A stretch of 64,000 nucleotides of DNA, taken from the NCBI RefSeq assembly GCF_021728535.1, contig NZ_JAKKDU010000009.1, positions 88,888-152,887 of the forward strand, in the 5' to 3' direction. The DNA is from Wocania arenilitoris. Its GTDB lineage: Bacteria > Bacteroidota > Bacteroidia > Flavobacteriales > Flavobacteriaceae. The translations under genes were made by a program, and so were the position numbers. Under the pieces are notes generated by a model. That model had not been told where the DNA came from, made no database searches, and saw only the letters and a program-made list of their open reading frames with translations. Below are positions 44,131 through 52,488 of this stretch, piece after piece. Every line of letters starts with the position of its first letter. The first letter of the stretch is position 1.

Positions 44131-44802
44131 CTAATTTAAGTTTTTTAAAATAATTTTAGGTAAATTTTCGTTGAACCACCTATATTTATTGATAATCATG
44201 ATATGTGTACCGCCTTTTAAAGTAATACAATTCGTGATATTTTTAATAGGAAACACAGCATCATTATCTCCATGAATGTGTATTATTTCTGGATTATATT
44301 TTACTTGATTCCAACATACCATATTTTCAATTGCCCAACTCAAATATTTACTATCATTTACTGATAAATATTTTTTATACAGCTCTAAACGCTTAACAAC
44401 ATGACCTCCAAAAGCATATTTAGCAAGCGTATCAATATTACTGGCAAGCTGTATTGGTATTAACTTATAAGCTTTTGTGGCTTTAACAATTAGCATGCGC
44501 TTGGGTAGTTCTTGCATCGATTTTACGCTCGATACAATAATGAGTTTTCTAACCTTAATATGCTTATTAATTTCTTGAACTAATACACCTCCAAACGATA
44601 CACCAAGTAACACAATATTATCATGCTTTATCATTTTTAAAAGCCTTAAAGCATAATTACTTATGGTTTCTTTTTCTAGCGGAATTATCCACTCTAAATA
44701 ATGAATTTTAAACTGATTTATAGGTAGTTTAATATGCTCAAAAATTTTAGGACTTGCAGCCATTCCTGGCATAAAATACACATGTATTACTTCTTGACTC
44801 AT
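44131..44802 (-). CDS. Alpha/beta-fold hydrolase of unknown substrate
   Basis: A 223-residue cytoplasmic hydrolase. FMPGMAASPKIFEHI near the N-terminus gives the oxyanion region; the nucleophile elbow is GVSFGGV near residue 68 (G-x-S-x-G). The acid is in HGDNDAVFPI near 186 and the His in KGGTHIMI near 205. The lid region is long and basic (about 90-150). No clue to substrate; 40 bp downstream of this strand's reading direction lies the transglycosylase gene. Confidence 0.85.
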   Translation of the reverse strand: MSQEVIHVYFMPGMAASPKIFEHIKLPINQFKIHYLEWIIPLEKETISNYALRLLKMIKHDNIVLLGVSFGGVLVQEINKHIKVRKLIIVSSVKSMQELPKRMLIVKATKAYKLIPIQLASNIDTLAKYAFGGHVVKRLELYKKYLSVNDSKYLSWAIENMVCWNQVKYNPEIIHIHGDNDAVFPIKNITNCITLKGGTHIMIINKYRWFNENLPKIILKNLN

Positions 44803-44824
44803 AAGGTTTTAACCTTTAATTTTA

Positions 44825-44855
44825 TTGATAGTAACGTTTTTTTTTCGTACTTTTG
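44825..44855 (+). promoter_or_regulatory. Bacteroidota-type promoter of the GNAT-like gene
   Basis: TTG (44825-44827), 20 nt, TACTTTTG (44848-44855), matching the -33/-7 consensus. The start codon of the next gene is 64 bp downstream. Confidence 0.7.
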
Positions 44856-44919
44856 CACAAAGTTATAAAATAGAGCTTGCTATTTTAAAGTATTCCTAAG
44901 AAATAAAATAAAATTCATT

Positions 44920-45216
44920 ATGGTTGAAAGTGCAGAATTAGTTGACAATGATTTTTTACGTCAATATGAAATAAAAATTGATAACCATTTAGCAAAAATT
45001 GAATACTCTTTACAAGAGCGAAAGATTTTTTTAACAAAGCTTATAATTCCTGAAGGTATAAAAGACGAAAACTTTAAAAAAGAGTTTTTAGCACTTGTTT
45101 TTGATCAAATTGAAGAACGTAATTTAAGTGTTGTACCAACAAGTCCTGAGATTGCTAAGTTTGTTAGAGGAAATAGAAAGTATAAACGTATGCTTCCTGT
45201 TGGAGTTAGAATATAA
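44920..45216 (+). CDS. Small GNAT-like protein (YjdJ/Acetyltransf_CG type) with degenerate CoA loop
   Basis: A 98-residue protein with the short acetyltransferase layout: strands IDNHLAKIEYSLQERKIFLTKLIIP, a helix (EFLALVFDQIEERN) and the family-typical end LSVVPTSPEIAKFVRGNRKYKRML. The pyrophosphate-binding loop expected between strand 4 and the helix (R/Q-x-x-G-x-G/A) is replaced by EGIKDENFKKE, with no Gly-x-Gly, so acetyl-CoA binding is doubtful. It may be a non-enzymatic or altered family member. Confidence 0.7.
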   Translation: MVESAELVDNDFLRQYEIKIDNHLAKIEYSLQERKIFLTKLIIPEGIKDENFKKEFLALVFDQIEERNLSVVPTSPEIAKFVRGNRKYKRMLPVGVRI

Positions 45217-45239
45217 AAGTTAGAAGCTAGAAAAATATT

Positions 45240-45270
45240 AAATCTGGAGTTTTGTCTTCAGATTTTTTTT
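45240..45270 (+). terminator. Intrinsic terminator of the GNAT-like gene
   Basis: AAATCTG (45240-45246) pairs with CAGATTT (45259-45265), followed by Ts to 45270; its end touches the mtaB stop codon on the other strand. Confidence 0.75.
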
Positions 45271-46594
45271 ATAAAGCAAGTTCATTTTCAAACTCAAACC
45301 TAACTAAACCATCATCATCAATTTTAGTTAATTCAACCTCGTGCAATGTATTTACCAATTCTGGGTTCCAAGGTGATTTTACTTTTATGTAGTTTTCGGT
45401 AAAACCATAAATATACCCTTCTTTATTTTCACTTTCAAATAAAACTGTTCGCTTAGCGCCTAATTGATTTTCGTAAAATGCACGACGCTTTTTAACTGAT
45501 AATCCACGTAGCATTTTACTGCGCTTGCTTCTTACATTCTTTGGCACTACACCATCCATATCAGCAGCTTCAGTATTATCGCGTTCAGAATAAGTAAAAA
45601 CATGTAAATAAGAAATATCTAAAGTGTTTAGGAAATTATAGGTTTCTAAAAAATGTTCGTCTGTTTCACCAGGAAATCCAACAATAACATCAACACCAAT
45701 GCATGCGTGAGGCATCACCTCTTTTATTTTTGAAACACGATCTTCATATAATTCTCGCATATAACGACGCTTCATTTTTTTTAATATGTCGTTACTTCCA
45801 GATTGTAATGGTATATGAAAATGTGGTACAAAGGCCCTAGATTTCGAAACTAAATCAATAGTTTCATTTTTTAATAAATTGGGTTCTATTGACGAAATTC
45901 GTAAACGCTCAATACCTTCAACTTTATCTAGCTGAGTAACCAAATCTAAAAAAGTATGCTCGTGTTTTTTATTACCAAATTCACCCTTACCATAATCACC
46001 AATATTAACACCTGTTAATACAATTTCTTTAATATTTTGCTTAGAAATTTCTTTTGCATTTTTAAGCACATTTTTCATAGTATCGCTACGCGAAATACCT
46101 CGTGCTAAGGGAATGGTACAATATGTACATTTATAATCGCATCCATCTTGTACTTTTAAAAAGGCACGTGTTCTGTCGCCTATAGAATAGGAGCCCACAT
46201 AAAAATCGGCATCTTCAATTTCGCAGGAATGTACTTCGCCGAAATCATTTTTTGATAAGTCGCTTAAGTAATCTGTAATTTTAAATTTTTCAGTTGCACC
46301 AAGTACCAAATCGACACCATTTACATCGGCTAATTCTTGTGGTTTGAGTTGTGCATAACAACCAACGGCAGCAATAAAAGCTTCTGGATTTGTCTTTTGC
46401 GCTTGTTTTACAATGGTTTTAAAACGCTTGTCTGCATTTTCGGTAACCGAACAGGTATTAATTACATATATATTGGCCTTTTCAGAAAAATCAACCCTAT
46501 CAAAACCTTCATCATTAAAATTTCTGGCAATGGTTGATGTTTCAGAAAAATTAAGTTTACAACCTAAAGTATAAAATGCGACTTTATTTTTCAT
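45269..46594 (-). CDS. mtaB: tRNA t6A37 methylthiotransferase MtaB
   Basis: Radical-SAM iron-sulfur enzyme converting t6A37 to ms2t6A37 in tRNA, 441 residues. The N-terminal UPF0004 domain has three cluster cysteines (YTLGCKLNFSE, INTCSVTENADK, AAVGCYAQLK). The radical-SAM cysteines are in CDYKCTYCTIPLARG near 150, and a TRAM-like RNA-binding domain closes the protein (about 375-435). FHIPLQSGSNDILKKMKRRY is the shared MiaB/MtaB motif, and the N-terminus VAFYTLGCKLN favours MtaB over MiaB and RimO. A TAAGTTTG box (46621-46614) is the likely -7 element. Confidence 0.93.
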   Translation of the reverse strand: MKNKVAFYTLGCKLNFSETSTIARNFNDEGFDRVDFSEKANIYVINTCSVTENADKRFKTIVKQAQKTNPEAFIAAVGCYAQLKPQELADVNGVDLVLGATEKFKITDYLSDLSKNDFGEVHSCEIEDADFYVGSYSIGDRTRAFLKVQDGCDYKCTYCTIPLARGISRSDTMKNVLKNAKEISKQNIKEIVLTGVNIGDYGKGEFGNKKHEHTFLDLVTQLDKVEGIERLRISSIEPNLLKNETIDLVSKSRAFVPHFHIPLQSGSNDILKKMKRRYMRELYEDRVSKIKEVMPHACIGVDVIVGFPGETDEHFLETYNFLNTLDISYLHVFTYSERDNTEAADMDGVVPKNVRSKRSKMLRGLSVKKRRAFYENQLGAKRTVLFESENKEGYIYGFTENYIKVKSPWNPELVNTLHEVELTKIDDDGLVRFEFENELAL

Positions 46595-46692
46595 TTGGCG
46601 TTTAAAAAGACTGCAAACTTACAACTAATTAGTTATATTGAAAAACAGAAATTCACAACTAAAGCGTTATTAAATTATTTAATTTATTAGAG

Positions 46693-47439
46693 CTAAAGAG
46701 CATTAATTTTATTATCAAATTTTTCTACTTGTTTTTGCTCATATTCTTTTTCGTTTATAACTCCAAAAACAATAAAATAAACAGCTGCACCATATAAAAA
46801 CATTATTAGAAAGTCCTGAAATGGTAATGATAATTTAAAAATTTGTACTGCAAATAAACCTTCTTCAATAGCATATAAAATAACTCCTAAGAAAACATAA
46901 ATATAGCTTTTATTACTATAAGCTCCTTGTCTTAAATATGCAAACTGCACCATTAACAATGTTAAAAAAAAGGTAATTAATGCTGGTGTTAAAAAAACTC
47001 CTAAGTCTTCATAAAGAAACCATATTAAAAATATGGTATAGACAAACATAATTAAGGTAAAAGGGATTAACCTTGAAACATTAAAGTCTTTTCTATGCGA
47101 AAATTTCATGCTTAAAAATATTTTAGCAACAGAAAAAAAGAACAAACTAAAGCCTAAAAGAATAAAATTATCATAATTTGCATATATATTAAGCAAATCT
47201 CCGATAAGAAAACATACCAAGGCTAAAAGCACACATAAATGTTTTTTGTAATTACTACCAACCTTATTAAAATAGAAGTAACCTATTAAAAGCAGTATAA
47301 CAAAAGGTTTGGATATGAATCTATATGGAAACGCTGAGCAATTAAGCTTTACGTAAATATCTAGAAAAAGTATTGAGAAAAATAGTAATGTAAATCGCTT
47401 ATTATTTTTAAAGATATGTTTTACCATTATTTGAAGCAA
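46693..47439 (-). CDS. Polytopic membrane protein, YhhN/lysoplasmalogenase-like
   Basis: A 248-residue protein with about eight hydrophobic helices. SKPFVILLLIGYFYF near 42, CFLIGDLLNIYANYDNFILLGFSLFFFSVAKIFL near 75-110 and the pattern of short loops resemble the YhhN family (TMEM86 lysoplasmalogenases), in which conserved Asp residues in GD motifs are catalytic; only the one GD is obvious here. Assignment is tentative. In-frame ATG at residue 5 is an alternative start. Confidence 0.5.
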   Translation of the reverse strand: MLQIMVKHIFKNNKRFTLLFFSILFLDIYVKLNCSAFPYRFISKPFVILLLIGYFYFNKVGSNYKKHLCVLLALVCFLIGDLLNIYANYDNFILLGFSLFFFSVAKIFLSMKFSHRKDFNVSRLIPFTLIMFVYTIFLIWFLYEDLGVFLTPALITFFLTLLMVQFAYLRQGAYSNKSYIYVFLGVILYAIEEGLFAVQIFKLSLPFQDFLIMFLYGAAVYFIVFGVINEKEYEQKQVEKFDNKINAL

Positions 47440-47517
47440 TGATTAATACCAACGAAAATAACAAAAATATCGATTAAAACCTATTTTTGTAGTAAAATAA
47501 TACAAATGTAAGACTAT

Positions 47518-48693
47518 TTATTGTCTCCTGTATTTTTTAGTTTCTTCAAATACGTGTTCTAAAATAGCTTGGTCTTTTTTAGTAAATTCTAATTCACGTC
47601 TGCCCATTACAACTCGGACGACTTCAAAAGCTTTTTTGGTTAAATAGGTGGTAAAGCCAGCATTCCCACCCCAACTAAAGCTAGGTATAAAGTTTCTTGG
47701 AAAACCACTACCAAAAATATTGGCGCTTACACCAACAACAGTTCCTGTATTAAACATGGTGTTTATACCACATTTACTGTGATCACCCATCATAAGTCCG
47801 CAAAACTGTAAGCCTGTTTTAGCAAATCCTTCAGTTTGATAATCCCACAAGCGCACTTCGGCATAATTATTTTTAAGATTTGAGTTGTTGGTATCTGCTC
47901 CTAAATTACACCACTCACCTATTACAGAATTTCCTAAATAACCCTCGTGCCCTTTATTTGAATTTTGAAAAAGTACTGAGTTTTTTATTTCTCCACCAAC
48001 TTTACTATAAGGTCCAATAGTAGTAGGTCCATAAATTTTAGTGCCTAGTTTTATTCCTGCGCTTTTGCAAAGCGCTAATGGTCCACGAATTAGAGCGCCT
48101 TCCATAATTTCGGCATTCTCTCCAATATAAATTGGTCCGTCACTAGCATTTAGGGTAGCAAACTCTATTATAGCACCTTCTTCAATAAAAATATTTTCTG
48201 GAGCAATAATATTATTAGTTGATGGAATAGGTTGAGATTTTCTATCTTTAGTAATTAGATTAAAATCTTCTTGAATAGCTTCTCCGTTTTTAGAGAAAAT
48301 ATCCCAAGTGTGTGTTATTTTGATAACATCTTCGTTAAACTCAATAGCTTCATAGGTATCAAAATCAATATCTTCCTGTGTATTTTTGGCATAAAAAGCA
48401 ATGACATCTTCACCATTAAATATCGCTTGATTTTCTTTTAAGCCTTTAATAAGGCTTACTAAAGTATCGTTTGGCAAATATGAAGCATTTATCATTACAT
48501 TTTCGTCCATTTCGACCATGGGGTATTTATCAGACAAATAATCTTCAGTAACCGTAGTTATGGTAGAAGTTAAATATCTTTCCCACTTTTCACGAATTGT
48601 TAAAATACCAACTCTAATATCAGCAACTGGTCTAGTAAAAGTAAAGGGTAATAAATTATTACGCGAAGGACCATCAAAAAGAATATAGTTCAT
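47518..48693 (-). CDS. GlmU-family protein (nucleotidyltransferase-like N-terminus, left-handed beta-helix C-terminus)
   Basis: A 391-residue cytoplasmic protein. The N-terminal half begins NYILFDGPSRNNLLPFTFTRPVADIRVGIL, a Bacteroidota-specific version of the sugar-nucleotidyltransferase fold without the canonical LAAGxGTR loop. The C-terminal half is a hexapeptide-repeat helix (EGAIIEFATLNASDGPIYIG, KIYGPTTIGPYSKVGGEI). It probably acts in nucleotide-sugar synthesis, but the reaction is not certain given the missing loop. An upstream in-frame ATG (48726) adds 11 unlikely residues, so 48693 is chosen. A TATATTTG box (48721-48714) lies just upstream. Confidence 0.82.
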   Translation of the reverse strand: MNYILFDGPSRNNLLPFTFTRPVADIRVGILTIREKWERYLTSTITTVTEDYLSDKYPMVEMDENVMINASYLPNDTLVSLIKGLKENQAIFNGEDVIAFYAKNTQEDIDFDTYEAIEFNEDVIKITHTWDIFSKNGEAIQEDFNLITKDRKSQPIPSTNNIIAPENIFIEEGAIIEFATLNASDGPIYIGENAEIMEGALIRGPLALCKSAGIKLGTKIYGPTTIGPYSKVGGEIKNSVLFQNSNKGHEGYLGNSVIGEWCNLGADTNNSNLKNNYAEVRLWDYQTEGFAKTGLQFCGLMMGDHSKCGINTMFNTGTVVGVSANIFGSGFPRNFIPSFSWGGNAGFTTYLTKKAFEVVRVVMGRRELEFTKKDQAILEHVFEETKKYRRQ

Positions 48694-48813
48694 CTTTATC
48701 TTATTATAAACGCCAAATATAAACATTACAATAAGCAGTTGTATCTCATTTTAACTAGTAAAATAACCAGTTATCGTTGTGTTCGAGAACACTAAAATAA
48801 TAATTACAAAAAA

Positions 48814-48838
48814 AGCCTTTCAGTAATCCTGAAAGGCT
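48814..48838 (-). terminator. Intrinsic terminator of the L31 gene
   Basis: On the minus strand AGCCTTTCAG pairs perfectly with CTGAAAGGCT around GATTA, followed by TTTTTTT. It isolates the L31 gene from the GlmU-like gene. Confidence 0.88.
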
Positions 48839-48861
48839 ATAATATATTTATTTGACTAAGT

Positions 48862-49113
48862 TTATTTTTTAAACTTAGCGTATTTGTTTTTGAACTTATC
48901 AATACGACCAGCAGTATCTACCAATTTAGATTTACCAGTGTAATATGGGTGAGATGTTCTTGAAATCTCCATTTTTACTAATGGGTATTCAACACCATCA
49001 ACTTCTATAGTCTCGTTAGTAACAGCTGTAGATTTTGTTAAAAACACATCATCGTTAGACATATCTTTAAATGCAACTAATCTATAATTTTCTGGGTGTA
49101 TACCTTTTCTCAT
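48862..49113 (-). CDS. rpmE2: 50S ribosomal protein L31, type B
   Basis: An 83-residue ribosomal protein. The start [17 protein letters not shown], the [21 protein letters not shown] block and the basic end [10 protein letters not shown] are typical of the B form. The zinc-binding cysteines of type-A L31 are absent, so it needs no zinc. In many bacteria the B form is a zinc-starvation paralogue, but here a housekeeping promoter (49151-49180) precedes it and it may be the only copy. Confidence 0.95.
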   Translation of the reverse strand: MRKGIHPENYRLVAFKDMSNDDVFLTKSTAVTNETIEVDGVEYPLVKMEISRTSHPYYTGKSKLVDTAGRIDKFKNKYAKFKK

Positions 49114-49150
49114 TGCTAAATGCTTTTTATTCTTTTCAATTTTCGAGCTG

Positions 49151-49180
49151 CAAATTTACTTATTTTTTATAAAACTACAA
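49151..49180 (-). promoter_or_regulatory. Bacteroidota-type promoter of the L31 gene
   Basis: On the minus strand TTG (49180-49178), 19 nt, TAAATTTG (49158-49151). Spacing and sequence are the same as at rpmH. Confidence 0.75.
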
Positions 49181-49236
49181 TAAAATTTTATTCTTTTTTA
49201 TTTAGTGTATTTTTGTTTTAAATATAAATTAATAAA

Positions 49237-49641
49237 ATGGAAAGTAAACAACAAATCTTAAAGCCCATAGCCTACAAATACGGTTTACTCCTGGGCTTAG
49301 TAATAATAGCATCAATAGTTATTGCACCAATGGTAGGCCAAAATATCATCTTAACTGTTTTAAGCTTTTTAGCTACATTATTAGTTTTTGTTTTTGGTAT
49401 AAAAAAATTCAAAACCAATAATGCCAATAAAATATCTTTAGTTGATACCATTAAAATTGGTCTTGCCATCGCCGTAATAGGTGCTTTAATCGCTACGATT
49501 TACACTTATATTCATTTAAATTATTTAACAGAGCAGACATCTGTTATTAATTACAATTACCCAATGTTAATTATTAGAACGCTTTCTGTTGGTCTTATTA
49601 TTTCATTAATTACTGGGTTAATCGTTAAAAATGACCACTAA
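49237..49641 (+). CDS. Small four-helix membrane protein (DUF4199-like)
   Basis: A 134-residue protein with four hydrophobic helices (about 13-30, 33-51, 66-90, 107-127) and short charged loops. The layout (first helix starting YGLLLGLVIIASIVI, a loop with KFKTNNANKISLVDTIKIGLAIA) matches DUF4199 proteins, which often sit directly upstream of a GT2 gene in Flavobacteriaceae, as here (51 bp). Function unknown; it may assist the glycosyltransferase or lipid-carrier handling. Confidence 0.65.
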   Translation: MESKQQILKPIAYKYGLLLGLVIIASIVIAPMVGQNIILTVLSFLATLLVFVFGIKKFKTNNANKISLVDTIKIGLAIAVIGALIATIYTYIHLNYLTEQTSVINYNYPMLIIRTLSVGLIISLITGLIVKNDH

Positions 49642-49692
49642 CACTTCAATTAATTTCAGTATTTTTGAAATATAAATTTTGAAAGTTTCTAA

Positions 49693-50640
49693 ATGAATAT
49701 ATCTGTAGTTATACCGCTACTTAACGAACAAGAGTCTTTAACAGAACTAAATGATTGGATTGCAAAAGTTATGCAATCCAATCATTTTTCTTATGAAGTT
49801 ATTTTTATTGATGATGGCAGTACTGATGATTCTTGGCAAATTATTAGCAAGCTGTCTAACCAAAACAATCAAGTAAAAGGTATTCGGTTTTTAAAAAACT
49901 ATGGCAAATCGCAAGCATTACATGCTGGTTTTAAAAAAGCACAAGGGAATGTTGTAATTACCATGGATGCTGATTTACAAGACAATCCAGATGAAATTCC
50001 AGAATTATACAGTATGATTGTTAACGATGGTTACGATTTAGTTTCTGGATGGAAAAAGAAACGCTACGATTCTGTGATTGCTAAAAACTTGCCATCTAAA
50101 TTATTTAATTGGGCAGCAAGAAAGACCTCTGGTGTTAAGCTGAATGATTTTAACTGTGGACTTAAAGCTTATAAACTAGATGTTGTTAAAAATATTGATG
50201 TTAACGGCGAGATGCATCGTTATATTCCAGTGCTTTCTAAAAACGCAGGTTTTACTAAAATTGGTGAAAAAATAGTACAGCATCAAGCCAGAAAGTATGG
50301 CGAAACTAAATTCGGGATGAATCGGTTTATACATGGGTTTTTAGATTTAATCACCATTTGGTTTTTATCGCGTTTTGGTAAGCGGCCAATGCATTTATTT
50401 GGTGCATTAGGTGTTATTATGTTTGCTATTGGGTTTGGGTTTGCTTTTTATTTAGGCGTAGATAAATTATTTTTAAATCCTTCGGGAAGGCTTATTACCC
50501 AACGCCCTCAATTCTACATTGCATTATCTACCATGATAATTGGTACTCAATTTTTTGTAGCTGGCTTTTTAGGCGAAATTATTTTAAGAACCAAGCAAAA
50601 TAAAAAACGGTATTTAGTTAAGGATAGATTGAATTTTTAA
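49693..50640 (+). CDS. Family 2 glycosyltransferase, DPM/ArnC-like, with two C-terminal membrane helices
   Basis: A 315-residue inverting GT-A glycosyltransferase that probably charges a polyprenyl-phosphate carrier. N-terminal catalytic domain 1-215: ISVVIPLLNEQESLTEL, IFIDDGSTDDSW, and the metal-binding VITMDADLQDNPDEIP. LNDFNCGLKAYK and EMHRYIPVLSKNAGF match the undecaprenyl/dolichyl-phosphate mannosyl or glucosyl transferase group. Two membrane helices follow at about 232-255 and 270-297. It lies between the DUF4199 gene and a phosphohexomutase, which may supply its sugar precursor. Confidence 0.9.
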   Translation: MNISVVIPLLNEQESLTELNDWIAKVMQSNHFSYEVIFIDDGSTDDSWQIISKLSNQNNQVKGIRFLKNYGKSQALHAGFKKAQGNVVITMDADLQDNPDEIPELYSMIVNDGYDLVSGWKKKRYDSVIAKNLPSKLFNWAARKTSGVKLNDFNCGLKAYKLDVVKNIDVNGEMHRYIPVLSKNAGFTKIGEKIVQHQARKYGETKFGMNRFIHGFLDLITIWFLSRFGKRPMHLFGALGVIMFAIGFGFAFYLGVDKLFLNPSGRLITQRPQFYIALSTMIIGTQFFVAGFLGEIILRTKQNKKRYLVKDRLNF

Positions 50641-50757
50641 TTAAACGCTTATTTACTAAAAGGTTTTAGTTGAAAAATTATATTTCAAAATTAGAAATGC
50701 TAAAAACTAACTACCGAAATGATTACTTTTGTACCCTGCAATTAATTAATACTTATT

Positions 50758-52488
50758 ATGATTCACATTAAACCAGAAATTTTAGACAGAATTAACTCGT
50801 GGTTAACACCAACTTTTGATGAAGAAACGCAGCAAACTATAAAAGATAGTATTGCAAATAACCCTGAAGATATTCAGGAAAGTTTTTACAAAGATTTAGA
50901 ATTTGGTACAGGTGGAATGCGCGGTATAATGGGCGTTGGCACCAATAGAATCAATAAATATACTTTAGGAAAAAACACTCAAGGTTTAAGTGATTATTTA
51001 CACAAATCTTTTCCAAACGAAATACCAAAAGCTGTAATTGCTTATGATTGTAGACACAACAGTAAATCCTTAGCAAAAATAGTCGCTAATGTATTTTCTG
51101 CAAATGGTATTGAAGTTTATTTATTTGAAGATTTAAGACCAACTCCAGAATTATCATTTGCTTTAAAACATTTAAACTGCCATTGCGGTATCGTTTTAAC
51201 AGCATCACATAATCCACCAGAATATAATGGTTATAAAGTATATTGGCAAGATGGCGGACAATTAGTACCTCCACACGATGATGCTATCGTTAATGTGATA
51301 AATAATTTAGACTATTCTGATATAAAATTTGAAGCTAACAATAATTTAATTCATAATATAGGAAAAGAAGTAGATGATGCTTTTATTGATGCATCGGTAA
51401 GTAACGGAAGTTTTAATACATCTGAAACTGCAAAAGACGACTTAACCATTGTTTTTACATCGTTACATGGTACATCTATTACAGCAGTTCCTGAAACTTT
51501 AAAGCAAGCTGGTTATAAAAATGTACATATTGTAAAAGAACAAGAAATTCCTAATGGTGATTTTCCAACGGTAGAATCTCCAAACCCTGAAGAGCCAGCA
51601 GCATTAAAGATGGCTTTAGAGTTGGCTGAAAAAGTTGAAGCCGATATCGTTATTGGTACAGATCCAGATTGTGATAGATTAGGTATTGCGGTTCGTAATT
51701 CTGAAAACGAATTACAATTACTTAATGGTAATCAAACCATGCTGATGATGACAGATTTTCTTCTTAAACAATGGAAAAAAGAAGGCAAAATTAAAGGCAA
51801 AGAATTTATAGCATCTACTATAGTTTCTACGCCAATGTTAAACACGCTTGCTGCATCATATAATGTAGAAAGCAAAATTGTACTTACTGGTTTTAAATGG
51901 ATTGCTAAATTAATTCATGATTACAAAGACCTTAATTTTATTGGTGGTGGCGAAGAAAGTTTTGGTTATATGGTTGGCGATTTTGTTCGCGATAAGGATG
52001 CTGTAACCTCAACACTTTTAGCTTGCGAAATTGCTGCACAAGCAAAAGCTAATGGTGGTTCACTTTATAAAGATTTAATTGATTTATATGTTGAACATGG
52101 TTTCTATAAAGAACACCTTATTTCATTAACTAAAAAAGGAATAGAAGGTGCTGAAGAAATAAAACAAATGATGATTGATGCTCGCGAAAATCCGTTAACT
52201 GTAGTAAACGAATCTAAAGTTGTTAAAATTGAAGATTATCAATTATCCATTTCAAAAAACATGATTACTGGTGAAGATAGTTCTATAGATATTCCAAAAT
52301 CAAATGTATTGATTTATTATACTGAAGATGGGACTCAAGTTGCCTTAAGACCAAGTGGTACAGAACCAAAAATAAAATTCTATATAAGTGTGAATACAAC
52401 TTTAAATTCAGCTTCAGAATTTAAAACTGCTAAAAATCAACTTGATGCAAAAACAGCAGCAATTGTTAAAGATATGCAACTTAGCTAA
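50758..52488 (+). CDS. Phosphohexomutase (phosphoglucomutase/phosphomannomutase family)
   Basis: A 576-residue cytoplasmic alpha-D-phosphohexomutase. Four domains with their signatures: [18 protein letters not shown] near 45; catalytic phosphoserine loop [16 protein letters not shown] near 148; metal loop [13 protein letters not shown] near 300; sugar-recognition [13 protein letters not shown] near 400; and the phosphate-binding [13 protein letters not shown] near 530. The length and the domain-4 motif fit PgcA-type enzymes using glucose or mannose phosphates. Its TAA overlaps the ATG of the exporter by one base (TAATG). Confidence 0.93.
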   Translation: MIHIKPEILDRINSWLTPTFDEETQQTIKDSIANNPEDIQESFYKDLEFGTGGMRGIMGVGTNRINKYTLGKNTQGLSDYLHKSFPNEIPKAVIAYDCRHNSKSLAKIVANVFSANGIEVYLFEDLRPTPELSFALKHLNCHCGIVLTASHNPPEYNGYKVYWQDGGQLVPPHDDAIVNVINNLDYSDIKFEANNNLIHNIGKEVDDAFIDASVSNGSFNTSETAKDDLTIVFTSLHGTSITAVPETLKQAGYKNVHIVKEQEIPNGDFPTVESPNPEEPAALKMALELAEKVEADIVIGTDPDCDRLGIAVRNSENELQLLNGNQTMLMMTDFLLKQWKKEGKIKGKEFIASTIVSTPMLNTLAASYNVESKIVLTGFKWIAKLIHDYKDLNFIGGGEESFGYMVGDFVRDKDAVTSTLLACEIAAQAKANGGSLYKDLIDLYVEHGFYKEHLISLTKKGIEGAEEIKQMMIDARENPLTVVNESKVVKIEDYQLSISKNMITGEDSSIDIPKSNVLIYYTEDGTQVALRPSGTEPKIKFYISVNTTLNSASEFKTAKNQLDAKTAAIVKDMQLS

